Source: Thermoflexibacter sp. (lineage in GTDB: Bacteria; Bacteroidota; Bacteroidia; Cytophagales; Thermoflexibacteraceae). From it: a stretch of 6,415 nucleotides of DNA. Position 1 is the first letter of the stretch. Every line of letters begins with the position of its first letter. The stretch covers positions 1 through 6,415 of the forward strand of contig JALOMS010000412.1 of the NCBI GenBank assembly GCA_025455345.1, read 5' to 3'. Below, one piece after another: positions 1-5,757 of the stretch. Both the position numbers and the translations under genes were made by a program. The notes beneath the pieces were generated by a model. The model searched no databases. It was not told the origin of the DNA and worked only from the letters and a program-made list of their open reading frames with translations.

Positions 1-1
1 C

Positions 2-733
2 TGCCAAGCATTGGTAAAAAAAGCATTTTTGGACAAGGAACTCAATGAGATATTAACTCTTTCTTCTGCAAATTCTATCAATATTTCTCGCCTCATTCCT
101 CAGTCATTCTATTATTTTGAAGCGTATAAGCAACTGAAAAACAAACTAAAACCTAATATTTTTGTCGTTCCAAGTGGTAATTTTGGGAATCTCACAGCAG
201 GTTTATTGGCTAAAAGAATGGGCTTACCAATTACCCATTTTGTCGCGGCGACGAATGCAAATGACATCGTTCCCGCTTATTTGCAGTCGGGCAATTATCA
301 TCCTCGTCCCTCAATACAGACTATATCTAATGCTATGGATGTAGGCAATCCAAGTAATTTTGTGAGAATGTTGGATTTGTTTGGAGATGTACAAGCAATG
401 AGCAAGGAGATAAGTGGGTATGCTTTTGATGATGAACAAACTCGCCAAGCAATGCGAGAAGTCAAAGAGAAATACAACTATGTGATTGACCCTCACGGCG
501 CAGTGGGCTATTTGGCTCTAAAAACTTATAGGAATACTTTTGGCAAAGACATCAATGGCATTGTATTAGAAACAGCACACCCCGTCAAATTCGCAGAAGT
601 GGTCAATCCTCAAATCGGCGCAGAAGTAGCTATTCCTGAACGCATGAAATACTTATTGGAAAAAGAAAAAACGAGTATTCCTCTAAGTAAGGACTTTGAT
701 GATTTTAAGTCATTTTTAAAAAACAAAGTTTAA
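2..733 (+). CDS. thrC: Threonine synthase, C-terminal part (5' end outside the window)
   Basis: Threonine synthase is a PLP enzyme that converts O-phospho-L-homoserine and water to L-threonine and phosphate, the last step of threonine biosynthesis, in the cytoplasm. The open frame runs in from the left edge; codons at 2-10 read C-Q-A before the first apparent start (TTG at 11), so that TTG is internal. Family blocks are visible in order: SSANSINISRLIPQ; the glycine-rich loop VPSGNFGN (from about 167), which holds the PLP phosphate in this fold; AATNANDIVP; the very characteristic SNAMDVGNPSNF; IDPHGAVGYLAL; and ETAHPVKFAEVV near the C-terminus. About 243 residues are present. Bacterial ThrC of this E. 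coli-like type is about 430 residues, so roughly the first 190, including the catalytic lysine, are off the window. The C-terminus looks complete, with TAA at 731-733. It converges on the minus-strand operon with a 72-base gap. Identification is firm. Confidence 0.96.
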   Translation, partial: CQALVKKAFLDKELNEILTLSSANSINISRLIPQSFYYFEAYKQLKNKLKPNIFVVPSGNFGNLTAGLLAKRMGLPITHFVAATNANDIVPAYLQSGNYHPRPSIQTISNAMDVGNPSNFVRMLDLFGDVQAMSKEISGYAFDDEQTRQAMREVKEKYNYVIDPHGAVGYLALKTYRNTFGKDINGIVLETAHPVKFAEVVNPQIGAEVAIPERMKYLLEKEKTSIPLSKDFDDFKSFLKNKV

Positions 734-771
734 AACCCAGCACAATGTTATGGATTCGTCAGCCTATCTTC

Positions 772-803
772 AGCCTAATTTTTTTGCAGTATATTAGTTG
801 CTG
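772..803. terminator. Imperfect inverted repeat between convergent genes, possible weak terminator
   Basis: In the 72-base gap between the stop codons of thrC and the receptor-phosphatase gene, CAGC-CTAAT (772-780) can pair with ATTAG (793-797) and GCTG (800-803), with a two-base TT bulge and a 12-base loop. The position suits a bidirectional terminator. However, the stem is short and AT-rich and no clean U-tract follows on either strand, so this is a weak call. Confidence 0.22.
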
Positions 804-805
804 AT

Positions 806-2953
806 TTAAAACTGTACCCCAATTACCAAAATATCATCAGTTTGTTCTGCATAGCCTTTCCACTGTATCAAATTATCGTGGAGGACTTCTTTTTGCTCTG
901 ACATAGGTAAGTTGCTGATAGAGAGCAATAAGTTTCTAAACTTTCCAGCCATGTACTTCTGCCCTTTTTGGCTAAATTGGTCTTTAAAACCATCGGAAAA
1001 AATATAAAATTTGTCATCTGGGAGTACATCTATGGTGTGTTGTTCAAAAGTTTTTTCCGTATGAAATTGGGTACTGCCTATCGGAAATTTAGAGCCTTTT
1101 ATCTGGAAAATTTCTTGATTCCGCACATAATATATAGGGTTTTTTGCTCCTGAAAATTGTAATTTGTGATTTTCCTCATTATAGGTAACAATCGCCATGT
1201 CCATACCATCATTTACCTGTTCCTTACCTGCTTTTTTGGTATTAATCACCTGCCTATCTAATTCCAATAAAATGTCAGCAGGATTCGTAATAAGGTCTTC
1301 ATTCACGATTTGATTCAGTAAACTATTGCCCATCACTGTCATAAATGCGCCAGGTACGCCATGACCTGTACAATCAGCCGCAACCAAAATCTTTAATTTC
1401 TCTTTTTTAGAAAACCAATAAAAATCACCAGATACCACATCTTTGGGCAGATAGAGGATAAAAGCGTCTTTGAATTGTTGAATAATAGATGATGGCTCAT
1501 CAAGTACCGCCATTTGGATTCGGCTGGCATAACGAATGCTTGATAATAACTGCTTATTAGAATGATATAATTCATCATTAATGGCTTTTACCTCCTCGTT
1601 TATTTGGAGAACTGCCTCATTTGCTTCTTTAAGCTCAATAGTGCGCTCATCTACCAAACTTTCCAGATTTTTGTTGATATACGTTAGCTCATTGGTCAGG
1701 TCTTCGGTTTTTTTGAAAAGTCCCGTGAATTTGAATGCTAACACAAAAGACTGCATTAAAGAAAAGGTAAATAAGCCCCAATGTATCAAATACAAATGAG
1801 AGCTAATTATCTGTAAATCAATGAATATATCATGCACAAAAGTAAAAGCCACCAAGAGAAAACCTACCACAAATGCAGTTGCTCCTTCCTTGCCCTGCAA
1901 AGCAAAAATGAATAATTTGAAAGTATTATGGAAAATAAAGAAGGCACTTGTCAGAATGATAATAAAAATGATATTGCCATAGAAAGTAACCTTTGTAAAA
2001 ATAATAATCACAAAAACAATAAGCCCTAATAGCCAATAAGTCTGCATAAATCGCTTGGGCAAGAGGTTAGGATAAAGGCTATACAAGAAAGTAACAAAAA
2101 TAACACTACCTCCACTCACGCAGACATGAATGATTTTCATTACCAATTCGTAATGAATGTTAGGAAAGAGGATAGAGAAAAAAACCTCACCAGCGAATAG
2201 GTTTTTCAAGCCAATCATTAGGCACAAGACCGCAAAATAAAGAGGGGAAATATTGCGTCGCCGTAAAAAGAAAAGCACAAAATGATACAGTGCCATTACC
2301 CAAAGCCCCCCTGTTGTAAATAAGTCAAAAGCTAACTGCTTCTTTTGTAGTACATTAATTTCTTCAACTGTACCTACATTCAGGCTTGCCCAAACACCTC
2401 CTCTGGTATAAGAAAAATTAGCAACTTGTAAAATAAGTTGCACTTCTGGTTTTGCCAAATCGCAATAGGCAATCTTACTCTCACATGCAGAAATTGTATT
2501 TTCTTGATTTGTGCCGACCTTTCCCATCTGAGCCACCAAAACCCCATCAGCATACAAGCTATAAGAGGAGTGGAGGAAAGGTATCTTAATGGCAACTTTT
2601 TTTAAATTTTCAGGAAATTTAACCCTCAAAACATAAGTACCATATTCGTATGGAGAGAGTTTTTTGCCTTTGTAGATTGCATTGTTCCATTCGTTTGGCA
2701 AAGAAACAAATTGATACTTTGTTGTATCTTGTGGAATATATTGATTATGAATTAGTTGTTGATAAAAAAATTGCCATTCTCCATCTAATTTGAGAGTTTG
2801 CTCTTTATCGAAGTTTACATTAGAAAAGTCCAAATATCCCTTTTTTGCTTTTATCTCGCTTTCTGTTTCTAAATGTGTAACTACCCATCCGAGAAAAGTA
2901 ACTCCTAAGATGAAGAAAATAAGAATAACAGCAATGTTTTTGTACTTACTCAT
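806..2953 (-). CDS. 7TM (7TMR-DISM-like) receptor with cytoplasmic SpoIIE/PP2C-type serine/threonine phosphatase
   Basis: This is a 715-residue membrane signalling protein. Residues ~6-27 form an N-terminal membrane anchor. Residues ~35-195 form an extracytoplasmic sensor of the beta-rich, jelly-roll type found before 7TMR-DISM modules (LDGEWQFFYQ, YGTYVLRVKFP, IPFLHSSYSLYADGVLVAQMG). Residues ~207-410 hold about seven hydrophobic helices. Residues ~415-470 are a charged coiled-coil linker. Residues ~475-715 are a SpoIIE/RsbU-type PP2C phosphatase. The metal-binding acidic positions appear intact: D510 in VVSGDFYWF, D527 in AADCTGHGVPGAF, D654 in FSDGFKDQF, and D706/D707 in QTDDILVIG, so the enzyme is probably active. 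In this family such domains dephosphorylate phosphoserine/threonine proteins, often anti-sigma-factor antagonists; no such partner gene lies in the window. The ATG lies inside the end of the upstream hydrolase gene (8-base overlap, ATGAGTAA), which favours this start and translational coupling. The ligand is unknown; domain assignment is strong, role is inference. Confidence 0.9.
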   Translation of the reverse strand: MSKYKNIAVILIFFILGVTFLGWVVTHLETESEIKAKKGYLDFSNVNFDKEQTLKLDGEWQFFYQQLIHNQYIPQDTTKYQFVSLPNEWNNAIYKGKKLSPYEYGTYVLRVKFPENLKKVAIKIPFLHSSYSLYADGVLVAQMGKVGTNQENTISACESKIAYCDLAKPEVQLILQVANFSYTRGGVWASLNVGTVEEINVLQKKQLAFDLFTTGGLWVMALYHFVLFFLRRRNISPLYFAVLCLMIGLKNLFAGEVFFSILFPNIHYELVMKIIHVCVSGGSVIFVTFLYSLYPNLLPKRFMQTYWLLGLIVFVIIIFTKVTFYGNIIFIIILTSAFFIFHNTFKLFIFALQGKEGATAFVVGFLLVAFTFVHDIFIDLQIISSHLYLIHWGLFTFSLMQSFVLAFKFTGLFKKTEDLTNELTYINKNLESLVDERTIELKEANEAVLQINEEVKAINDELYHSNKQLLSSIRYASRIQMAVLDEPSSIIQQFKDAFILYLPKDVVSGDFYWFSKKEKLKILVAADCTGHGVPGAFMTVMGNSLLNQIVNEDLITNPADILLELDRQVINTKKAGKEQVNDGMDMAIVTYNEENHKLQFSGAKNPIYYVRNQEIFQIKGSKFPIGSTQFHTEKTFEQHTIDVLPDDKFYIFSDGFKDQFSQKGQKYMAGKFRNLLLSISNLPMSEQKEVLHDNLIQWKGYAEQTDDILVIGVQF

Positions 2954-3596
2954 TCACAGTAAATAAAATTTCATTTCCTAAATAGGCGCGTTTGAGCCAT
3001 GGCAAATTCACTTTTGATGAAAAATCAGCAGGGTCATAGTAATTATCAGGGTGCATTGTAGGCAACAAGCCCAATACCATGAAGGTTTCGCTGATTAATT
3101 CACTACAAAAATAGGTTTTTGCGGCAGGGTCTGCGCCTATATTGAGTAGTCGTCCTTTGACCCAGTCAGCAATGAGAGCCAAGTTTGTAGGGAATGTATC
3201 ATCATGTACCGTAGCAATATAATCTTTAAGTATTTCCAAATCGCTTGCTTCAAAATTATAATAAAAATGCCTCACTGCAAATGCTCCATCATGTTTCATA
3301 GCAATATTCTCCAAAAGTCGTGCCTTCATATCTACCAAAGTAGGTCCTGCTTTGGGTTTGTGTATAGTTTCATCTACAACCTCTATCATAGGTGTAGATT
3401 CCCACAACAAAATAGGGTGAGCGGGGTCATCTATACCTAAATCTTTGGATAGTACAACGATAGAAACATGCGACCAAGTACTTCCTGTAAGTAGTTGGAT
3501 AGTTTGGCTTACTTCATCTAAGCCATGCTGTAATACAATATCTCCTGTACGCAAGGAAGGAGCTAATTGGTCATAAGTCAAAGTTGTTATTTTCAT
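2946..3596 (-). CDS. YiiX/YebB-like (C92) permuted NlpC/P60 cysteine hydrolase
   Basis: This 216-residue protein has the circularly permuted papain-like (NlpC/P60) arrangement, in which the catalytic histidine comes before the cysteine. The N-terminal RTGDIVLQHG leads to WSHVSIVV with the presumed catalytic His43. LLWEST carries Glu66, a candidate for the third polar residue. YFCSELISETF carries the presumed nucleophile Cys164, followed by a helix typical of the family. Known relatives include YiiX/YaeF-type amidases and lecithin:retinol acyltransferase-like folds, which act on amide or ester bonds in peptides or lipids; the substrate here cannot be told from sequence. No signal peptide or membrane helix is visible, so it is probably cytoplasmic, which is notable because both operon neighbours are membrane or exported proteins. 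The start lies 22 bases after the stop of the heme-protein gene, and its stop codon lies inside the start of the receptor-phosphatase gene. Family call is good; function is open. Confidence 0.82.
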   Translation of the reverse strand: MKITTLTYDQLAPSLRTGDIVLQHGLDEVSQTIQLLTGSTWSHVSIVVLSKDLGIDDPAHPILLWESTPMIEVVDETIHKPKAGPTLVDMKARLLENIAMKHDGAFAVRHFYYNFEASDLEILKDYIATVHDDTFPTNLALIADWVKGRLLNIGADPAAKTYFCSELISETFMVLGLLPTMHPDNYYDPADFSSKVNLPWLKRAYLGNEILFTVNE

Positions 3597-3618
3597 GAGT
3601 ATTAGTTATTTGAATATT

Positions 3619-4881
3619 TTAATCTTGACAATTACTTGGGTTGGGATTGTTTTTCCAATTTGCCCTTGATAAAGACCATAAAAAATCCAAAGGCATGTAT
3701 TTTTTCCCATCAGGCAGTTGGAAAAGTTTTGGGTCTGGCACACCTACATAGCCTCGCCCCCCAAATCCTGCGGCACGCATAGGCGAGCCTTGCGGGAGGA
3801 AATCAATGCGATTAGCATCTTTGAACTTTTCCGTAGGTGCAATAGAGGACAAAGAATGACAAGTAATACAAGAGGAAGATGGCTGAAAACCTCTCTCTAT
3901 CTGCGAGTTAGCGAGTAGCGTAGGTAATCCATTTTCATCAAGGTAATCTATTTGTGTGCCTCTTAGTCGGAAATATTGCCACTTTGTTCCTTCCAATTTC
4001 AAGCCCATAGGAATACTCCCACAATCATACGGAGGGTTGCTACACGCAAATCTGTCTTTGGAAGGCAAAAGCCACCCATCATCGCCTGCGTGCGTTTGTC
4101 CTTTGCTATCTATATGCTCAAAAGTTGCCCACAAATAATTAGGTAAGACTTTGGAAATGACATGCATAGAAACCAATCCATACAAAACAGGTTTTATATT
4201 TCCATCTGATTGTTCTTCGCTCACATATTCCCAATGATAGCGCGCTTTTTGCTCTTTGGTATCAGGAATTTGTCGCCACTTTACTTTAATTTCTATGGAA
4301 TATTTTGGGAAATTAACAGGTTCATTCTTTTGATATTTAACCAATTGACCATCAATATTATAAAGTTCGTTAGCTACGATATAGTCAAAAGTTGCCTTAT
4401 TCATTTTTACTTCTTCTAATCCAAAAGTAGGGTCTTTGGAAATATCTACCAAGCGCGATTTGATAGAAAAACGAGCAAAATCCTTCTCCGCACTTCTTTG
4501 TTTGGTAGCAACAACTGTAGTGTCCCATGGAGAGGGCGCAGAGCCATCACACGGATAAACTTGCAAGGCATCTTTCCAAGTTTGCCAAACTACCGTACCC
4601 TCGTCTCCAATATTTTTGGTAGTATCTGCCTTTTTTTGTTCTACAGAAGCCGTCCAATTCAGTGCCACAAAGAGTAACCATGCAAACTTATCAGGATTAG
4701 TCCTTGCCAATACACTGTCATCAGGAATCTCCCATAGTGGGCTGGGAGGAAGAGTTGAAGTTGCAAAAACAGCTTCGGGCAATTTTCTTTGATTGCTTAC
4801 GTCATTTTGACAGGGAAAAAAGATGATTATTAAAAATAAAGAAGTCGAAGAATAAAAGAAAAATCTTTTTAAAATATTCAT
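3619..4881 (-). CDS. Exported protein of unknown function with a single c-type heme motif (CXXCH)
   Basis: This protein is 420 residues from the start chosen here. The first ~24 residues form a signal sequence: basic MNILKR, then a long hydrophobic run ending FFPC. Cys24 could be a lipid-attachment cysteine, but proline at -1 is a poor lipobox, so lipoprotein status is doubtful. The mature part has aromatic blocks FAWLLFVALNWTAS (~66-79), TVVWQTWKDA (~96-105), GLVSMHVISK (~235-244) and LWATFEHID (~250-258), then the c-type heme site CITCH (338-342), which implies export and heme attachment by cytochrome c maturation outside the cytoplasmic membrane. M368 and M396 are candidate axial ligands. 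The N-terminal two thirds match no named enzyme I can recognise; similar large, single-CXXCH hypothetical proteins occur in other Gram-negatives. The frame also contains an ATG at 4917, but starting there would put an atypical aromatic stretch before the signal sequence. It is the first gene of the three-gene unit. The CDS is strong, the function unknown. Confidence 0.8.
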   Translation of the reverse strand: MNILKRFFFYSSTSLFLIIIFFPCQNDVSNQRKLPEAVFATSTLPPSPLWEIPDDSVLARTNPDKFAWLLFVALNWTASVEQKKADTTKNIGDEGTVVWQTWKDALQVYPCDGSAPSPWDTTVVATKQRSAEKDFARFSIKSRLVDISKDPTFGLEEVKMNKATFDYIVANELYNIDGQLVKYQKNEPVNFPKYSIEIKVKWRQIPDTKEQKARYHWEYVSEEQSDGNIKPVLYGLVSMHVISKVLPNYLWATFEHIDSKGQTHAGDDGWLLPSKDRFACSNPPYDCGSIPMGLKLEGTKWQYFRLRGTQIDYLDENGLPTLLANSQIERGFQPSSSCITCHSLSSIAPTEKFKDANRIDFLPQGSPMRAAGFGGRGYVGVPDPKLFQLPDGKKYMPLDFLWSLSRANWKNNPNPSNCQD

Positions 4882-4936
4882 ACGATTTGGAAAGTAAAAG
4901 TAAAATAAAAATGACAAGCCTAAGTAAGTATCTCGT

Positions 4937-4967
4937 CAAATGTATTTATTTTATTTTTAAAAAACAG
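4937..4967 (-). promoter_or_regulatory. Bacteroidota-type promoter for the three-gene minus-strand unit
   Basis: On the minus strand TACATTTG (complement of 4937-4944) matches the -7 box TAnnTTTG. CTG (complement of 4965-4967) lies exactly 20 bases upstream and is a partial match to the -33 TTG. Predicted transcription would start near 4930, leaving a leader of about 49 bases to the ATG at 4881, or about 13 to the ATG at 4917. The -33 element is weak, so confidence is moderate. Confidence 0.5.
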
Positions 4968-5131
4968 TAGAAAATTTGATAAATTACTATTTTAATCGGG
5001 CAAGGCTTAGTAAAAACAATTGAGAGATGGACGGGACGATTTTCAAGGCATAAGATAGAGAAGAACATATAATTCAGGGTATGTGACAGGTGATAATCGC
5101 CTTATAGAAGCGAAATAAAAGATAATTGGTT
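4968..5131. other. Divergent spacer with no gene recognised
   Basis: This is the middle of the roughly 290-base spacer between the minus-strand unit and the small plus-strand gene. I see no convincing reading frame, tRNA or terminator in it. The only structure noted is the near-palindrome at 5088-5102, listed separately. It is slightly richer in G and C than the promoters that flank it. Confidence 0.5.
5088..5102. promoter_or_regulatory. 15-base near-palindrome, possible operator
   Basis: AGGTGAT-A-ATCGCCT is an inverted repeat with a one-base centre at 5095; the two 7-base arms match at every position except one (T/C). It lies about 30 bases upstream of the -33 element of the next promoter, a plausible position for a dimeric regulator. 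With no loop it would act as a DNA site, not an RNA hairpin. No second copy was seen in the window, so the call is tentative. Confidence 0.28.
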
Positions 5132-5163
5132 TTTGCTTAATAAAATAAGATTTTGTATCTTTG
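5132..5163 (+). promoter_or_regulatory. Bacteroidota-type promoter for the small antitoxin-like gene
   Basis: TTTG (5132-5135), a 20-base spacer, then TATCTTTG (5156-5163) match the -33 and -7 consensus TTTG-N19-21-TAnnTTTG completely. Transcription would begin near 5170. This decides the gene start: an upstream in-frame TTG at 5133 falls in the promoter itself, so translation must begin at ATG 5175 or 5181, giving a very short or almost absent leader. Confidence 0.72.
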
Positions 5164-5174
5164 TTCAAAACAAA

Positions 5175-5420
5175 ATGATTATGAATACATTAGAATTTTC
5201 TACAAAGATAGAGCATGGTCTAATTCGCCTTCCTTTTCCAGAAGAGGAACTCGATAATATATGTACGAGTAATCATTGTATCAGAAACATTGGAAAACTA
5301 TCAATATTCATGCAAGGATTATTTGAACTCAAAGTAAATTGTTATAATTTAAGACTACTCAAGCAGTTTTTAGAAACACTCAAAGTAACTAAAATGTACT
5401 TTTTACAATCTGTACAGTAA
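5175..5420 (+). CDS. Small antitoxin-like protein gene, probably frameshifted
   Basis: The open frame from ATG 5175 encodes 81 residues, or 79 from ATG 5181. The beginning (MNTLEFSTKIEHGLIRLP) resembles small Bacteroidota/cyanobacterial proteins of the antitoxin type, with a short beta-strand reading 'xxFxxxIxxGxIxLP' followed about 10-15 residues later by a strand of the 'V-[KR]-V-I-[IVL]' kind. In this frame the second strand is missing: after codon ~26 the sequence (NICTSNHCIRN...) is cysteine-rich and resembles nothing I know. In the +1 frame the expected strand appears at once as YVRVIIVSE (from 5260), ending at TAA 5335-5337. The simplest reading is a one-base insertion or two-base deletion near 5250-5262, making the annotated 79-81-aa product aberrant. 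Alternatives are a genuine divergent protein or a sequencing error. No toxin gene (PIN, RelE or other) follows; the next gene is pspC, 96 bases on. Confidence 0.5.
   Translation: MIMNTLEFSTKIEHGLIRLPFPEEELDNICTSNHCIRNIGKLSIFMQGLFELKVNCYNLRLLKQFLETLKVTKMYFLQSVQ
5260..5337 (+). other. Displaced +1-frame continuation of the antitoxin-like gene
   Basis: Read from 5260, this segment encodes YVRVIIVSETLENYQY and ten further residues before TAA at 5335-5337. Joined to the first ~26 codons of the frame starting at 5181 it gives a ~51-residue protein with the strand-turn-strand layout of the family. That is on the short side, so a further C-terminal loss is possible. The match of the VRVIIV block, at the right distance from the N-terminal block, is the evidence. 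Confidence 0.45.
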
Positions 5421-5422
5421 TA

Positions 5423-5452
5423 TTGTTTTTTGTATAAAAATTGTTATCTTTG
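5423..5452 (+). promoter_or_regulatory. Bacteroidota-type promoter for the PspC gene
   Basis: TTG (5423-5425), a 19-base spacer and TATCTTTG (5445-5452) match the Bacteroidota promoter pattern. The -7 box is identical to that of the upstream small gene. Predicted transcription starts near 5459, giving a leader of about 58 bases to the ATG at 5517. No Shine-Dalgarno sequence is seen before that ATG, as is usual in this phylum. Confidence 0.68.
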
Positions 5453-5516
5453 CACTTGTTTTATCTAATAAATATTTACAGTAAAATTCTTTTTAAAAGC
5501 TAATCGTTGCTTATTT

Positions 5517-5735
5517 ATGAAAGTCTTACAAAATTTTTTGGAAGAAAGAGCTTTTGGAGTATGCTCTAAAGTAGGAGAAAGATTACACATCTCAAGTGGA
5601 GTAATTAGAATGTATTTTATCTATACATCTTTTCTGACTTTTGGCTCTCCTATTATTATTTACTTGATTTTGGCATTTTGGCTCAATATCCGCAAGTACC
5701 TCCGTCGTCAGAGTGATTTGGCAAAGGACTTTTAA
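5517..5735 (+). CDS. PspC-domain small membrane protein
   Basis: This 72-residue protein consists almost entirely of a PspC domain: RAFGVCSKVGERLHISSGVIRMYFIYTSF (~11-39) carries the family pattern of a glycine-containing turn, then a short helix in which 'S-x-x-x-[IV]-R' leads into the membrane segment. TFGSPIIIYLILAFWLNI (~41-58) completes the hydrophobic hairpin or helix, followed by a basic tail (RKYLRR) likely in the cytoplasm. In E. coli PspC is an inner-membrane sensor of envelope stress working with PspA and PspB. Here no pspA or pspB gene is adjacent, and stand-alone short PspC proteins are common in Bacteroidota, where their role is not established. It has its own promoter and converges on the lipoprotein gene 22 bases downstream. 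Its length is typical for the short form. The family call is firm; a stress role is inference. Confidence 0.88.
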   Translation: MKVLQNFLEERAFGVCSKVGERLHISSGVIRMYFIYTSFLTFGSPIIIYLILAFWLNIRKYLRRQSDLAKDF

Positions 5736-5757
5736 AATATTTGTCTTGAGATATTAT

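Noticed and set aside
3956..4138. Plus-strand and other-frame open readings inside the operon genes (for example 3204-3440, 3718-3918, 3956-4138)
   Set aside because: They lie fully inside well-supported minus-strand genes, show no family motif and have no promoter; they are shadow frames.
4968..5131. Remnant gene, insertion-sequence end or small RNA in the divergent spacer
   Set aside because: All frames are broken by stops, no terminal repeat pair or terminator hairpin was found, and no known RNA fold was recognised.
5133..5174. TTG start at 5133 adding 14 residues to the small plus-strand gene
   Set aside because: The codons overlap the -33 to -7 promoter region, so they would lie upstream of the predicted transcript start.
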